Assembly (NCBI RefSeq): GCF_015244675.1
Contig: NZ_JABCQO010000002.1
Location: 186,001 to 250,000, forward strand
Reading direction: 5' to 3'
DNA length: 64,000 nt
From: Gluconobacter cerevisiae
GTDB lineage: Bacteria; Pseudomonadota; Alphaproteobacteria; Acetobacterales; Acetobacteraceae
Within the stretch, counting starts at the first letter, position 1. Every line of letters starts with the position of its first letter. Positions 17,257 through 24,835 of the stretch are shown piece by piece. The position numbers were made by a program, and so were the translations under genes. Below the pieces are notes generated by a model. That model saw only the letters and a program-made list of their open reading frames with translations, ran no database searches and was not told where the DNA came from.

Positions 17257-18084
17257 ATGCAGGTTTTTGAGACAATTGATGCGTTTCGTACCGCACGCAA
17301 AAGCTATGGAACGCTTGGCTTCGTTCCGACCATGGGTTTTCTGCATGAAGGCCATCTGGGCCTCGTCCGCAGGGCCAAAGCCGAAAACGGTGCGGTAGCC
17401 GTCAGTATTTTCGTCAACCCGACGCAGTTCGGGCCGAACGAAGACTACGCCTCCTATCCGCGCGATCCGGATCGGGATCTGGCGCTTCTGAAGGATGCCG
17501 GAGCCGATCTCGTATTCCTGCCAACACCGGAAATCCTCTATCCGTCAGGTTTTGCAACCCGCATTGAAGTCGGCGGCGTTGCGGACGAACTCGAAGGCCA
17601 GTCCCGCCCCGGACATTTCTCTGGTGTGGCAACGGTCGTAACGAAGCTGTTCAACATCGTCCAACCGCAGCGGGCCTATTTCGGGCAGAAAGATGCCCAG
17701 CAATGCGCGATCGTTCGGCGTTTTGTGGCGGATCTGGATATCCCCGTCGAAATCGTGGTCTGTGACATCGCGCGCGAAGACGATGGCCTGGCGCGGTCCA
17801 GCCGTAATGTGCGCCTGACGCCTGAAAACCGTCACAGAGCCCCGGCGCTGTATCACACGTTGCAGGAAGCTGCGCGGCTGTTCCGAGATGGCGAACGCAA
17901 TGCGGATGTTCTGGAGGGGGCTTTGCGCGTCAGTCTGATAAAGGCCGGACTGCCGGACATCGATTATGCCACGGTGGTGAACGCGGACACCTTCCGCCGC
18001 GAACAGCCCTGTTCTGATAACGCTCTGGCGCTTCTGGCTGTGCAGGCAGGAGCGGTGCGGTTGATCGACAACATGCCGCTTTGA
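17257..18084 (+). CDS. panC: Pantothenate synthetase (pantoate-beta-alanine ligase)
   Basis: The 275-residue product condenses pantoate and beta-alanine using ATP, the last step of vitamin B5 synthesis. FVPTMGFLHEGHLGLVRRA near residue 23 contains the HEGH nucleotidyl-transfer motif, FVNPTQFGPNEDYASYPR near 58 is conserved, and YFGQKDAQQCAIVRR with SSRNVRLTPENR completes the ATP site (KMSKS-like SSRN). ATG 17257 is preceded by GGAAAGGA at 17242-17249. No panB or panD is visible in the window. Confidence 0.95.
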   Translation: MQVFETIDAFRTARKSYGTLGFVPTMGFLHEGHLGLVRRAKAENGAVAVSIFVNPTQFGPNEDYASYPRDPDRDLALLKDAGADLVFLPTPEILYPSGFATRIEVGGVADELEGQSRPGHFSGVATVVTKLFNIVQPQRAYFGQKDAQQCAIVRRFVADLDIPVEIVVCDIAREDDGLARSSRNVRLTPENRHRAPALYHTLQEAARLFRDGERNADVLEGALRVSLIKAGLPDIDYATVVNADTFRREQPCSDNALALLAVQAGAVRLIDNMPL

Positions 18085-18145
18085 GATGCATCGCCTTCAT
18101 GCGGTATAAGCGTGAATTGCTGACGACGGACGGAGGATTTCAGAT

Positions 18146-19843
18146 ATGCAGAAAACCATCATGCGCCGGGTGGCTCAGGGGCAGGGACGCGAACCCGCCG
18201 ATCTGGTCATCCGCAATGTCCGGCTGTTCGATCTGGTTACGGGCGATCTGGTTCCCACCGATATCGCCATTTGCGGCGACCGGATCGTCGGCACTTATGG
18301 CGACTATGACGGCGTACGGACGATCGACGGCGCGGGCCGGATCGCTGTTCCCGGCTTCATCGACACGCATCTGCATGTTGAATCCTCGCTCGTCACGCCG
18401 TTCGAATTCGACCGCTGCGTCCTGCCGCATGGCGTCACGACCGCCATCTGCGATCCGCACGAAATGGCCAATGTCTTGGGGCGTGCCGCATTCGACTATT
18501 TTCTGGCCGCCGCTGAGCGGACCATCATGGACTTGCGGGTCAATCTCTCAAGCTGTGTTCCGGCAACGTCCATGGAGACGTCGGGAGCGATCCTGAATGT
18601 CGATGATCTGCTGCCCTATCGCGACCATCCAAAAGTGATCGGTCTGGCCGAATTCATGAATATACCGGGCGTTCTGAACGGCGATCCGGGCTGCATGGAC
18701 AAGCTCGCGGCCTTTGCTGACGGCCATATCGACGGCCATGCGCCTCTTATGCGCGGCAAGGCCCTCAACGGCTATCTGGCAGCCGGGATTTCGACCGACC
18801 ACGAAGCGACGGCCGCCGAAGAAGCGCTGGAGAAAGTCCGGAAAGGCATGACAGTCCTGATCCGCGAAGGCTCTGTCTGCAAGGATCTTGAAGCCTTGGT
18901 CCCGTTGCTGAACGTCGCCACATCGCCGTTCTTTGCGTTCTGCACGGATGACCGCAATCCGCTCGAAATTGCCCATGAAGGCCATCTGGATTTCCTGATC
19001 CGCCGGGCTATCGAACTCGGCGTGGAGCCCTTGGCCGCATATCGCGCGGCTTCGCTTTCGGCTGCCACCGCCTTTGGCCTGAAAGATCGGGGTCAGATCG
19101 CGCCCGGCAAGCGCGCCGATATCGTTCTGCTCGACGATCTGGAATGCTGTCAGGTGTCGGATGTCATTTCCGCCGGTCGTCTGGTGAACGACGCGCTGTT
19201 TGCCGAGCGTGAGATCGTGCCGTCTGTTGGGCTGAACAGCGTGCAACTGCCAAACCCGGTGAGTGCGCAGGACATGCGGATTAAAGGCAGCGGCGCAAAC
19301 CGTCCGGTGATGGGGATTATTCCGGGGCAGATCATTACCGAATTCCTGCGTCTGGATCTCCCTGAAGACGGTGATTGGGTTCTGCCTGACCTTGAACGTG
19401 ATATCGCGAAGGTCTGCGTCGTGGCGCGGCATGGGCATAACGATAATATCGGACGCGGCTTTGTACGCGGCTTCGGCCTCAGAAGTGGCGCACTGGCCTC
19501 ATCTGTCGGGCATGACAGCCACAATATCTGCGTTGTCGGGACCAGTGATGCCGATATGGCCTGCGCGGTGAACCATCTGGAAAAGACCGGCGGCGGTTTT
19601 GTGGCCGTCCGTGATGGACAGGTGCTGGCGGAACTGCGCCTCCCCGTCGCGGGTCTGATGAGTGATACGCCTTATGAACAGGTGCGTGACGATCTGGTCG
19701 TATTGCGAAAGGCCGCTAAAGAGATGGGCGTGGTTCTGGAAGAACCGTTCTTGCAACTGGCGTTTCTGCCGCTCCCTGTCATCCCGCATCTCAAGATTAC
19801 GGATTTCGGAATGATCGATGTGCGGAACATGGGGCTGGTTTGA
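18146..19843 (+). CDS. ade: Adenine deaminase
   Basis: The 565-residue product belongs to the amidohydrolase superfamily, adenine deaminase (Ade) branch. [17 protein letters not shown] near residue 69 gives the metal-binding HxH, followed by [12 protein letters not shown] and later [14 protein letters not shown] and FCTDDRN (metal Asp). The C-terminal half ([20 protein letters not shown] and [13 protein letters not shown]) is diagnostic for Ade. It converts adenine to hypoxanthine and ammonia in purine salvage. The ribosome site GGAGG lies about 9 bases before ATG 18146. This is the last normal-composition gene before the AT-rich island. Confidence 0.93.
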   Translation: MQKTIMRRVAQGQGREPADLVIRNVRLFDLVTGDLVPTDIAICGDRIVGTYGDYDGVRTIDGAGRIAVPGFIDTHLHVESSLVTPFEFDRCVLPHGVTTAICDPHEMANVLGRAAFDYFLAAAERTIMDLRVNLSSCVPATSMETSGAILNVDDLLPYRDHPKVIGLAEFMNIPGVLNGDPGCMDKLAAFADGHIDGHAPLMRGKALNGYLAAGISTDHEATAAEEALEKVRKGMTVLIREGSVCKDLEALVPLLNVATSPFFAFCTDDRNPLEIAHEGHLDFLIRRAIELGVEPLAAYRAASLSAATAFGLKDRGQIAPGKRADIVLLDDLECCQVSDVISAGRLVNDALFAEREIVPSVGLNSVQLPNPVSAQDMRIKGSGANRPVMGIIPGQIITEFLRLDLPEDGDWVLPDLERDIAKVCVVARHGHNDNIGRGFVRGFGLRSGALASSVGHDSHNICVVGTSDADMACAVNHLEKTGGGFVAVRDGQVLAELRLPVAGLMSDTPYEQVRDDLVVLRKAAKEMGVVLEEPFLQLAFLPLPVIPHLKITDFGMIDVRNMGLV

Positions 19844-20066
19844 TATTGCGGTTCTCGACCGGGGTACTGGTATTGTTGTCTGTAGTTTTGATGAATTTAT
19901 CGAATTAATTCTTAGTTATACTTCATTAATTCTTGAAATTTATTTCATTAGTCCTGTTTTATGTCTGACACAGTTCTATTGAGGTAAATATTAACTAAAC
20001 AGTTATAAAATAATATGGCATCCTTGAAAGGAAATCTGATGCTGTTGCAACGAGAGGGATCCTGTT
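19844..20066. other. AT-rich intergenic region, left edge of accessory island
   Basis: The base composition drops sharply right after the ade stop. The 223 bases contain no credible gene. A short frame (ATG 20039, MLLQREGSC) has an AAAGGA site but overlaps the glycosyltransferase in another frame. A weak promoter may exist around TTGAGG 19979 and TATAAA 20004, although the 19-base spacer is long. No copy of the tRNA-Arg 3' end was seen here, so a left attachment site is not demonstrated. Confidence 0.5.
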
Positions 20067-21074
20067 TTGGGACAAAAAACTGCAATTATCTTCGTTGCGG
20101 ATAGAAATTTTCTGGTGCCGAGTATCCTCGCGATGCTTCAGATCAGTCGCCAGAAAGATACGATGAGTGTCTCGGATTTATTCTTGTTTACAACAGATCT
20201 TAATAGTGAAGATTTCCAGACGATAACGAATATTGCCAAAAATCATGGCATCAAGACAATTAATCTTGATTTAAATAAAGTATTAAATGAGGATCAGTCA
20301 TTATCGTTTCGAAAAACGCATATTTCAATTTCAGCCCTGGGTCGTTTTTTTACGGGTTCTTACATAGATTCGAAATATGAAAATATCTTGTATATTGATG
20401 GGGATGTTCAGGTGGTCGGATCGATTTTTGATTTGGCAAACGCTGACATTCCGGACGGAAAAATATTAGGAGTGATTGATCGACAGTTCCTGAAAGCAAA
20501 GGAGCGCGATAAGTCAGGTGTAAAAACGCGTGAATACCTTAAAAATATTGGCGTTTTGCATGAGAAGGATTATTTTAATTCGGGAATTCTAGCTGCAGAA
20601 CGTAAAACATGGATTAACCTCTGTAAAGAGGCTTTTGATTATTTTATAAATAATTCGGAAGGCTGCATGTTTCACGACCAGAGTGCTCTAAACGCTGTGT
20701 GTGTGGGCAGAAGGCTGCCCATGTCACCCAAATACAATTTTACGACCATGTTTGCCGAAAATAACGTCCTGGACATTGTCCAGCCGTCGATCATTCATTT
20801 CACAGGCGCTGAAAAGCCATGGTTTTCAAAAGCGCGTCCATGGCGGGGGCGCTTCATGTCCTCCTATGCTGACCTTCTAAAGCAGTTTCCACAACTGGAG
20901 GCTTTCTATTCGCTCAGAGAATACTTTCATTCGTCAGGACAATCCGGTCTTTCCAAAATAGACCGTCATGCCAACAGAATGTGGTTTCTGACCCGTATCC
21001 TTACACCTTGGCGCATTGTGCTGCGACGGCGCAGGCTCGTGAATTATCTGAAAACAAAGCAATTTTTTATCTGA
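20067..21074 (+). CDS. GT8-family glycosyltransferase (AT-rich, probably acquired)
   Basis: The 335-residue product shows the GT8 pattern: an N-terminal strand TAIIFVADRNFLVPSI, the metal-binding DGD at residues 111-113 in LYIDGDVQVVG, YFNSGILAAE near 169, HDQSALNAV near 203 and IHFTGAEKPWF near 243. GT8 enzymes use a nucleotide sugar (often UDP-glucose or UDP-galactose) with retention; acceptor unknown. TTG 20067 is the only usable start after an in-frame stop at 20037 and follows GAGAGGGA at 52-59 of that block. Composition is very AT-rich (bases 20221-20280 hold 17 G or C), unlike ade just upstream. No signal peptide is present. Confidence 0.85.
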   Translation: MGQKTAIIFVADRNFLVPSILAMLQISRQKDTMSVSDLFLFTTDLNSEDFQTITNIAKNHGIKTINLDLNKVLNEDQSLSFRKTHISISALGRFFTGSYIDSKYENILYIDGDVQVVGSIFDLANADIPDGKILGVIDRQFLKAKERDKSGVKTREYLKNIGVLHEKDYFNSGILAAERKTWINLCKEAFDYFINNSEGCMFHDQSALNAVCVGRRLPMSPKYNFTTMFAENNVLDIVQPSIIHFTGAEKPWFSKARPWRGRFMSSYADLLKQFPQLEAFYSLREYFHSSGQSGLSKIDRHANRMWFLTRILTPWRIVLRRRRLVNYLKTKQFFI

Positions 21075-21093
21075 AGACCATCTTGATGTGGTT

Positions 21094-21122
21094 TCCGCTC
21101 TGGATGCTGACGCCAGAGCGGA
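21094..21122 (+). terminator. Perfect hairpin after the glycosyltransferase gene
   Basis: TCCGCTCTGG (21094-21103) pairs perfectly with CCAGAGCGGA (21113-21122) around a 9-base loop, 20 bp after the stop codon. There is no T run after it, so it may be a weak terminator or an RNA-stabilising structure. The remaining bases to 21278 show no gene. Confidence 0.5.
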
Positions 21123-21278
21123 TCACATGGCGGCTGCGAGCAGGGCATTCTGCTGATTGGGAAGCGCATTAACGTTTGCGCCGAGACTCCAGTCAACGCA
21201 GGAGAGATGGAATCACACCCAACAATCCAGAGACAGGAGGTTTTTCGAACCCTTCAGGATATGGATATGTTGTGCCGC

Positions 21279-23267
21279 TTAATGAAGGGCGGCCCCGAGT
21301 GTCATCGGATACCAGTGTCCATTTTCGTAGACGACGGGCACGTGATCGTCGCTGTCATTAACCATCATGCCATTCCAAGTATATGGAGAGGCTAGGATTT
21401 CTGCTTTAGTCATATTCCCAAGCTGAACCATATTGGAAAACTGAAATACTCTTCCTGTATAAGAAATTCCAGCATTGTCAGAAATGCCAACCAATGATGC
21501 AAAGCTGCCTCGGTTGGGTTTGGTATCAAAAGCCAAGCCAATAGATTGTGTATCGTTGGTATAATCGGAGCCGATATGAACAAAGTGATCCGTGGTACCT
21601 GCATAAATGGAAGGGTGGATAGGGGATGCAGGGGTGTGCGAAGAATAAAGAGTAAGACCTGACTGAAGAAATGCACTTTGCGCCTCTATCTGTGAAGCAC
21701 TTTTCATATTCAGCTTTGTGCCATCTCGTATAATTCCCGGCGCTACGCTATCCAGTCCCAACACAAAACCTACTTCTGCGTTATTTACTACAAATGCATT
21801 ATCAAGATGCAAATATCCATCGTTGACGCCACCACGCAAATCTGGATTTCCGTGACCTCCCTGGAATAGGAGTGGTACCTGTGTGCTAAAAGAACTCCCC
21901 CCAGCAGCCATGAGGGTAATGTGTATTCCAGAAGCATTGGAATATGTGTCACCAATCTGTCCGCCATGAATGCGGACATCATTTACACTTTCTTCTCCCA
22001 TGCTGCCCGACTTATCAGGGACTTGCTTTTGGGCGACAAAGCGCAAATTGCCCTTCATAAGCTGATTGCCCGGTAAACCACCATGTGCTTGGGGGTAGGT
22101 AGATCCAGCATCAGGCGTATTTACGGTCATTAAATACAGAACAACCTGATTAAGGCTGTTTGGAACGTAATCACCCCAAGGTCCATTTGTTCCTGAGCCA
22201 GATTTCCAGTTATACTGATCAACAAGAAACTCTGATGGAACTGCGCCTTTGCTTCGCAGGTAGTCAACCATCGATTTGGTCGCCGCCAACATATCGACAT
22301 CCAGATCAGTATGCGCTGCAAGTGGAGACATTGTAATATTTGTTCTTAATCCTTGCTTTTTCGCCCATACGATCATCTGTGCAACCATGTCCGGGTATTC
22401 AGCTGCAACATTTCCAGGCATGCCCGCTGGTGTAGGGTGATTGAAAAAAATGGTCGGTGAAGCATCGAGAACAATTGCCCCGCCATAAAGGGCCATAGCG
22501 CGAACATTTGCCCAATAATCACCCGTAGCAAATGGTTGACTAAAATCTTCAGTTCCACAATTGGGAGCAGAAGTTACGCCGTAATTTTTTGCGCCGTACT
22601 GAAAATCGCTATCTACTGATGCTTTAATTTTCGCCAAGTCATCCGCAGTGGCATAGCACCCGTACACAATACCACTTTTTGGATCTGTATAGGGACTATT
22701 GCCGGCGCCAGTATCATACAGATTAGCTTCAACTTCTTCACCGATAGCACCACCAATTCTTCCAAGACGATCATCATTTGGTCCAGAGAATACGCGGGTA
22801 TCTAGTTCCGATATTGTTTCACCTCCACCACCAGTTGAAAGTTTTAAGTTTGAGTATTTCCAATAAGCATCAAGCTGGACCTGCTGTTGTGCTGTAATGC
22901 CTACAAAACCAACACCTGTTCCCAGTGAAACTACACCGGAATTAACAAGCAAGTCAGCATTGGCCATGAGGTAAGGCAAATCACCTGTTCTGGCAGACGA
23001 CATGAAAAGATGTATTCTTTTAGGACTATCACTGAGAGCCGCATTGCCGTCCAAACCCGCTATTCCGTGAGGCCGATTGATTGAACTAACATCGGCCTTT
23101 TTTCCCAGCCACGCTGCAACTGAATTTTCGCTTCCTGCCGACAGCGCAAGATCCCTGACGTTTCCCGTCTTGGTGGCGGATTTCCAGGATGGCATGCTTT
23201 GGCCAAAAGCCGGCGGAGCAGTCAGAAACGCCAGAGCAAGCGTCAGATGGAATAGTCGCATTTTCAT
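21279..23267 (-). CDS. Large secreted protein of unknown function, tail-fibre-like C-terminus
   Basis: I do not recognise a named family. The 662-residue product (start MKMRLFHL; longer starts up to 23348 are possible) has a clear signal peptide to about residue 22 (LALAFLTAPPAFGQS). The segment AAWLGKKADVSSINRPHGIAGLDGNAALS near residue 50 resembles the linker repeats of phage tail fibres. A middle part (GGAIVLDASPTIFF, MIVWAKKQGLRTNITMSP, MVDYLRSKGAVPSEFLVDQYNW) reads like alternating strands and helices of a hydrolase-like barrel. The end (GMMVNDSDDHVPVVYENGHWYPM) looks like a fibre tip motif. It lies convergent to the GT8 gene in AT-rich DNA. Confidence 0.7.
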   Translation of the reverse strand: MKMRLFHLTLALAFLTAPPAFGQSMPSWKSATKTGNVRDLALSAGSENSVAAWLGKKADVSSINRPHGIAGLDGNAALSDSPKRIHLFMSSARTGDLPYLMANADLLVNSGVVSLGTGVGFVGITAQQQVQLDAYWKYSNLKLSTGGGGETISELDTRVFSGPNDDRLGRIGGAIGEEVEANLYDTGAGNSPYTDPKSGIVYGCYATADDLAKIKASVDSDFQYGAKNYGVTSAPNCGTEDFSQPFATGDYWANVRAMALYGGAIVLDASPTIFFNHPTPAGMPGNVAAEYPDMVAQMIVWAKKQGLRTNITMSPLAAHTDLDVDMLAATKSMVDYLRSKGAVPSEFLVDQYNWKSGSGTNGPWGDYVPNSLNQVVLYLMTVNTPDAGSTYPQAHGGLPGNQLMKGNLRFVAQKQVPDKSGSMGEESVNDVRIHGGQIGDTYSNASGIHITLMAAGGSSFSTQVPLLFQGGHGNPDLRGGVNDGYLHLDNAFVVNNAEVGFVLGLDSVAPGIIRDGTKLNMKSASQIEAQSAFLQSGLTLYSSHTPASPIHPSIYAGTTDHFVHIGSDYTNDTQSIGLAFDTKPNRGSFASLVGISDNAGISYTGRVFQFSNMVQLGNMTKAEILASPYTWNGMMVNDSDDHVPVVYENGHWYPMTLGAALH

Positions 23268-23390
23268 GATTCCGGTCATGCCGATCCGCGAGGATTGCTG
23301 CTGCCTATCGATGGCGGATTTTTGGACCGGTGTAAAATTCCCGGTCATCAGACGATCCTGTTCTTCAGTGTCAGGGGAGAAGTGAGCCCA

Positions 23391-23531
23391 AGAAAGATCG
23401 CACGCTCATGCGCGCGGCGGGTCTTTAGGTTCGACCAGATCGCCGCCATTACAGGCCACTGCAGCCTGAATAAAGTCGCCCGCTATGCCTGTGCTGCTGA
23501 TCAGATGAAGCTGGCTTGTTCGGCGACGTAA
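23391..23531 (+). pseudogene. Remnant of tyrosine integrase C-terminus
   Basis: The frame reads RKIARSCARRVFRFDQ, then IAAITGHCSLNKVARYACAADQMKLA, closely matching the C-terminal box of phage/island integrases, where the last part is normally IAAITGHKSLKEVERYT.AADQ.RLA. The catalytic His of TGH and the nucleophilic Tyr of RYA are both present. Everything upstream (core-binding domain, first catalytic Arg) is missing or unreadable, so this is a decayed fragment of about 47 codons. It ends 65 bp before the 3' end of tRNA-Arg, the usual attachment target. Confidence 0.7.
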
Positions 23532-23596
23532 AAGGTTGAGGCAGAATGCCAAACCTACCGAAAAACTGGCGGCAGATAGCGATTTTTTGAGATTGA

Positions 23597-23673
23597 TGGT
23601 GGACCTGACGCGATTCGAACGCGTGACCTTTGCCTTCGGAGGGCAACGCTCTATCCAGCTGAGCTACAGGTCC
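23597..23673 (-). tRNA. tRNA-Arg, anticodon CCG, with encoded CCA
   Basis: Read on the minus strand, acceptor GGACCTG pairs with CAGGTCC, the D arm is GCTCAGCTGGATAGAGC, the anticodon stem TTGCC/GGCAA encloses loop CTCCGAA (anticodon CCG, reading CGG), and the T arm is ACGCG-TTCGAAT-CGCGT. The discriminator is A and CCA is encoded (23597-23599). The structure is complete. The AT-rich island lies on its 3' side. Confidence 0.95.
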
Positions 23674-23759
23674 ATGTGGGTTCAGATAACTGCTTCAGCG
23701 GAAGATTGCCAGCCCTCTTTTTCAAAGTTCTGCTGTTCAGGCATGTGATCACGCAGTGA

Positions 23760-24785
23760 TTATGGAAAACTCTGTGTCTGCGCCGTGGCCTGCCATGCGG
23801 CAGCGGCGATATCACCGCCGGAGGGCAGAAAATGCTCCGGTTCGGTCAGCCATGACACGGCATCCTGTGCAGCCCCTCTGCGATCACGGCTGAGAAGATG
23901 ATGCGCGCCCGGCAGTTCGTCCATTCGAATACCAACCGGCAATCTGCGAAGAAGTCGTGCTGTGAAGGGCGGCAGGACGAACTGGTCCCGGCCTCCGAAG
24001 ATGATAAGCAGAGGTGTCTGTGCTTTTGGAGCCGCCTCGTAGGCGCTGCGCATTAGCAATGTCAGGCCGTAAAGCGGGTGAATCGTCGAACTGTGCAGGG
24101 TGAGGGGATCGAAATACATTCGGCGCAGTGCTTGGATATTGTCACTGGCGACGCGGTGGCCCGGGACTGCCGAGCCATCCAGCTTCCAGTGTGGTGCCAG
24201 AAAATCCATACCACTGAGAACAGTTTCCCAAGGCTGGCCGATATCCAGTGCGGCCGGCGCAAGTAGGATTGTGCTGCTGATCTGCGGCGTGTCGGTGCTC
24301 GCCAGCAACAGGGCGATGGCACCTCCCATGCTTTCCCCCATGACATGAATGGGGACATGCGGATAACGGGCGTGCAGCCAGAGCACCTGTTCGCGGGCGT
24401 CCTGCACCAGTCTCGCTGTACTGCTCCAGCCGCCCCGGTTCGGGGCCTGTCCGAAGCCGCGGATGTCCGGGGCGGCGAGCGTGAATCCTGCGGATGTGAA
24501 GGTTGGAGCCGCGAATTCCCATGCGTCCCGGCTGTCGCCATATCCGTGCAGTGCGAGGATGATGCCGCGTGGTTCTGATGTGGCGGCGGGATAAAGACGC
24601 AGCGGAATACGGGCGCCGTCGGACATGTCGAGCATCAGTGTTGGGAGGATGAGGGCCGTCTCCCGTGCCGTCGGATGCAGGTCGGGCATATGTGGCGTTG
24701 TGCAGGCCTGTAACGCCAGCAAGCCAATCAGCCCGCAGGAAAGACGTGTGAGGCGGTTTGAAACGGAAGGGAATGGGCCTATCAT
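23760..24785 (-). CDS. Alpha/beta-hydrolase lipoprotein (lysophospholipase-like)
   Basis: The 341-residue product has a lipoprotein signal with lipobox LLALQAC near residue 24, so it should be lipid-anchored in the envelope. The alpha/beta-hydrolase core shows HGYGDSRDAW (oxyanion region), the nucleophile elbow GESMGGAIAL near residue 150, IIFGGRDQFV with the catalytic Asp, and GAHHLLSRD with the catalytic His. The pattern resembles monoglyceride lipases and lysophospholipases; the substrate is not known. ATG 24785 was chosen over an in-frame ATG at 24833 that would meet the polA start. It is divergent from polA with 50 bp between. Confidence 0.85.
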   Translation of the reverse strand: MIGPFPSVSNRLTRLSCGLIGLLALQACTTPHMPDLHPTARETALILPTLMLDMSDGARIPLRLYPAATSEPRGIILALHGYGDSRDAWEFAAPTFTSAGFTLAAPDIRGFGQAPNRGGWSSTARLVQDAREQVLWLHARYPHVPIHVMGESMGGAIALLLASTDTPQISSTILLAPAALDIGQPWETVLSGMDFLAPHWKLDGSAVPGHRVASDNIQALRRMYFDPLTLHSSTIHPLYGLTLLMRSAYEAAPKAQTPLLIIFGGRDQFVLPPFTARLLRRLPVGIRMDELPGAHHLLSRDRRGAAQDAVSWLTEPEHFLPSGGDIAAAAWQATAQTQSFP

Positions 24786-24835
24786 CGCGCGGATTTTAGA
24801 ACGTCCGCTCCTTCGGGGCGAGAAGGGAGACATTC

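Noticed and set aside
23536-23748. Plus-strand open frame running through the tRNA-Arg region
   Set aside because: Much of its length (VDLTRFERVTFAFGG...) is the well-known false translation of a tRNA gene antisense. The tRNA is complete and convincing.
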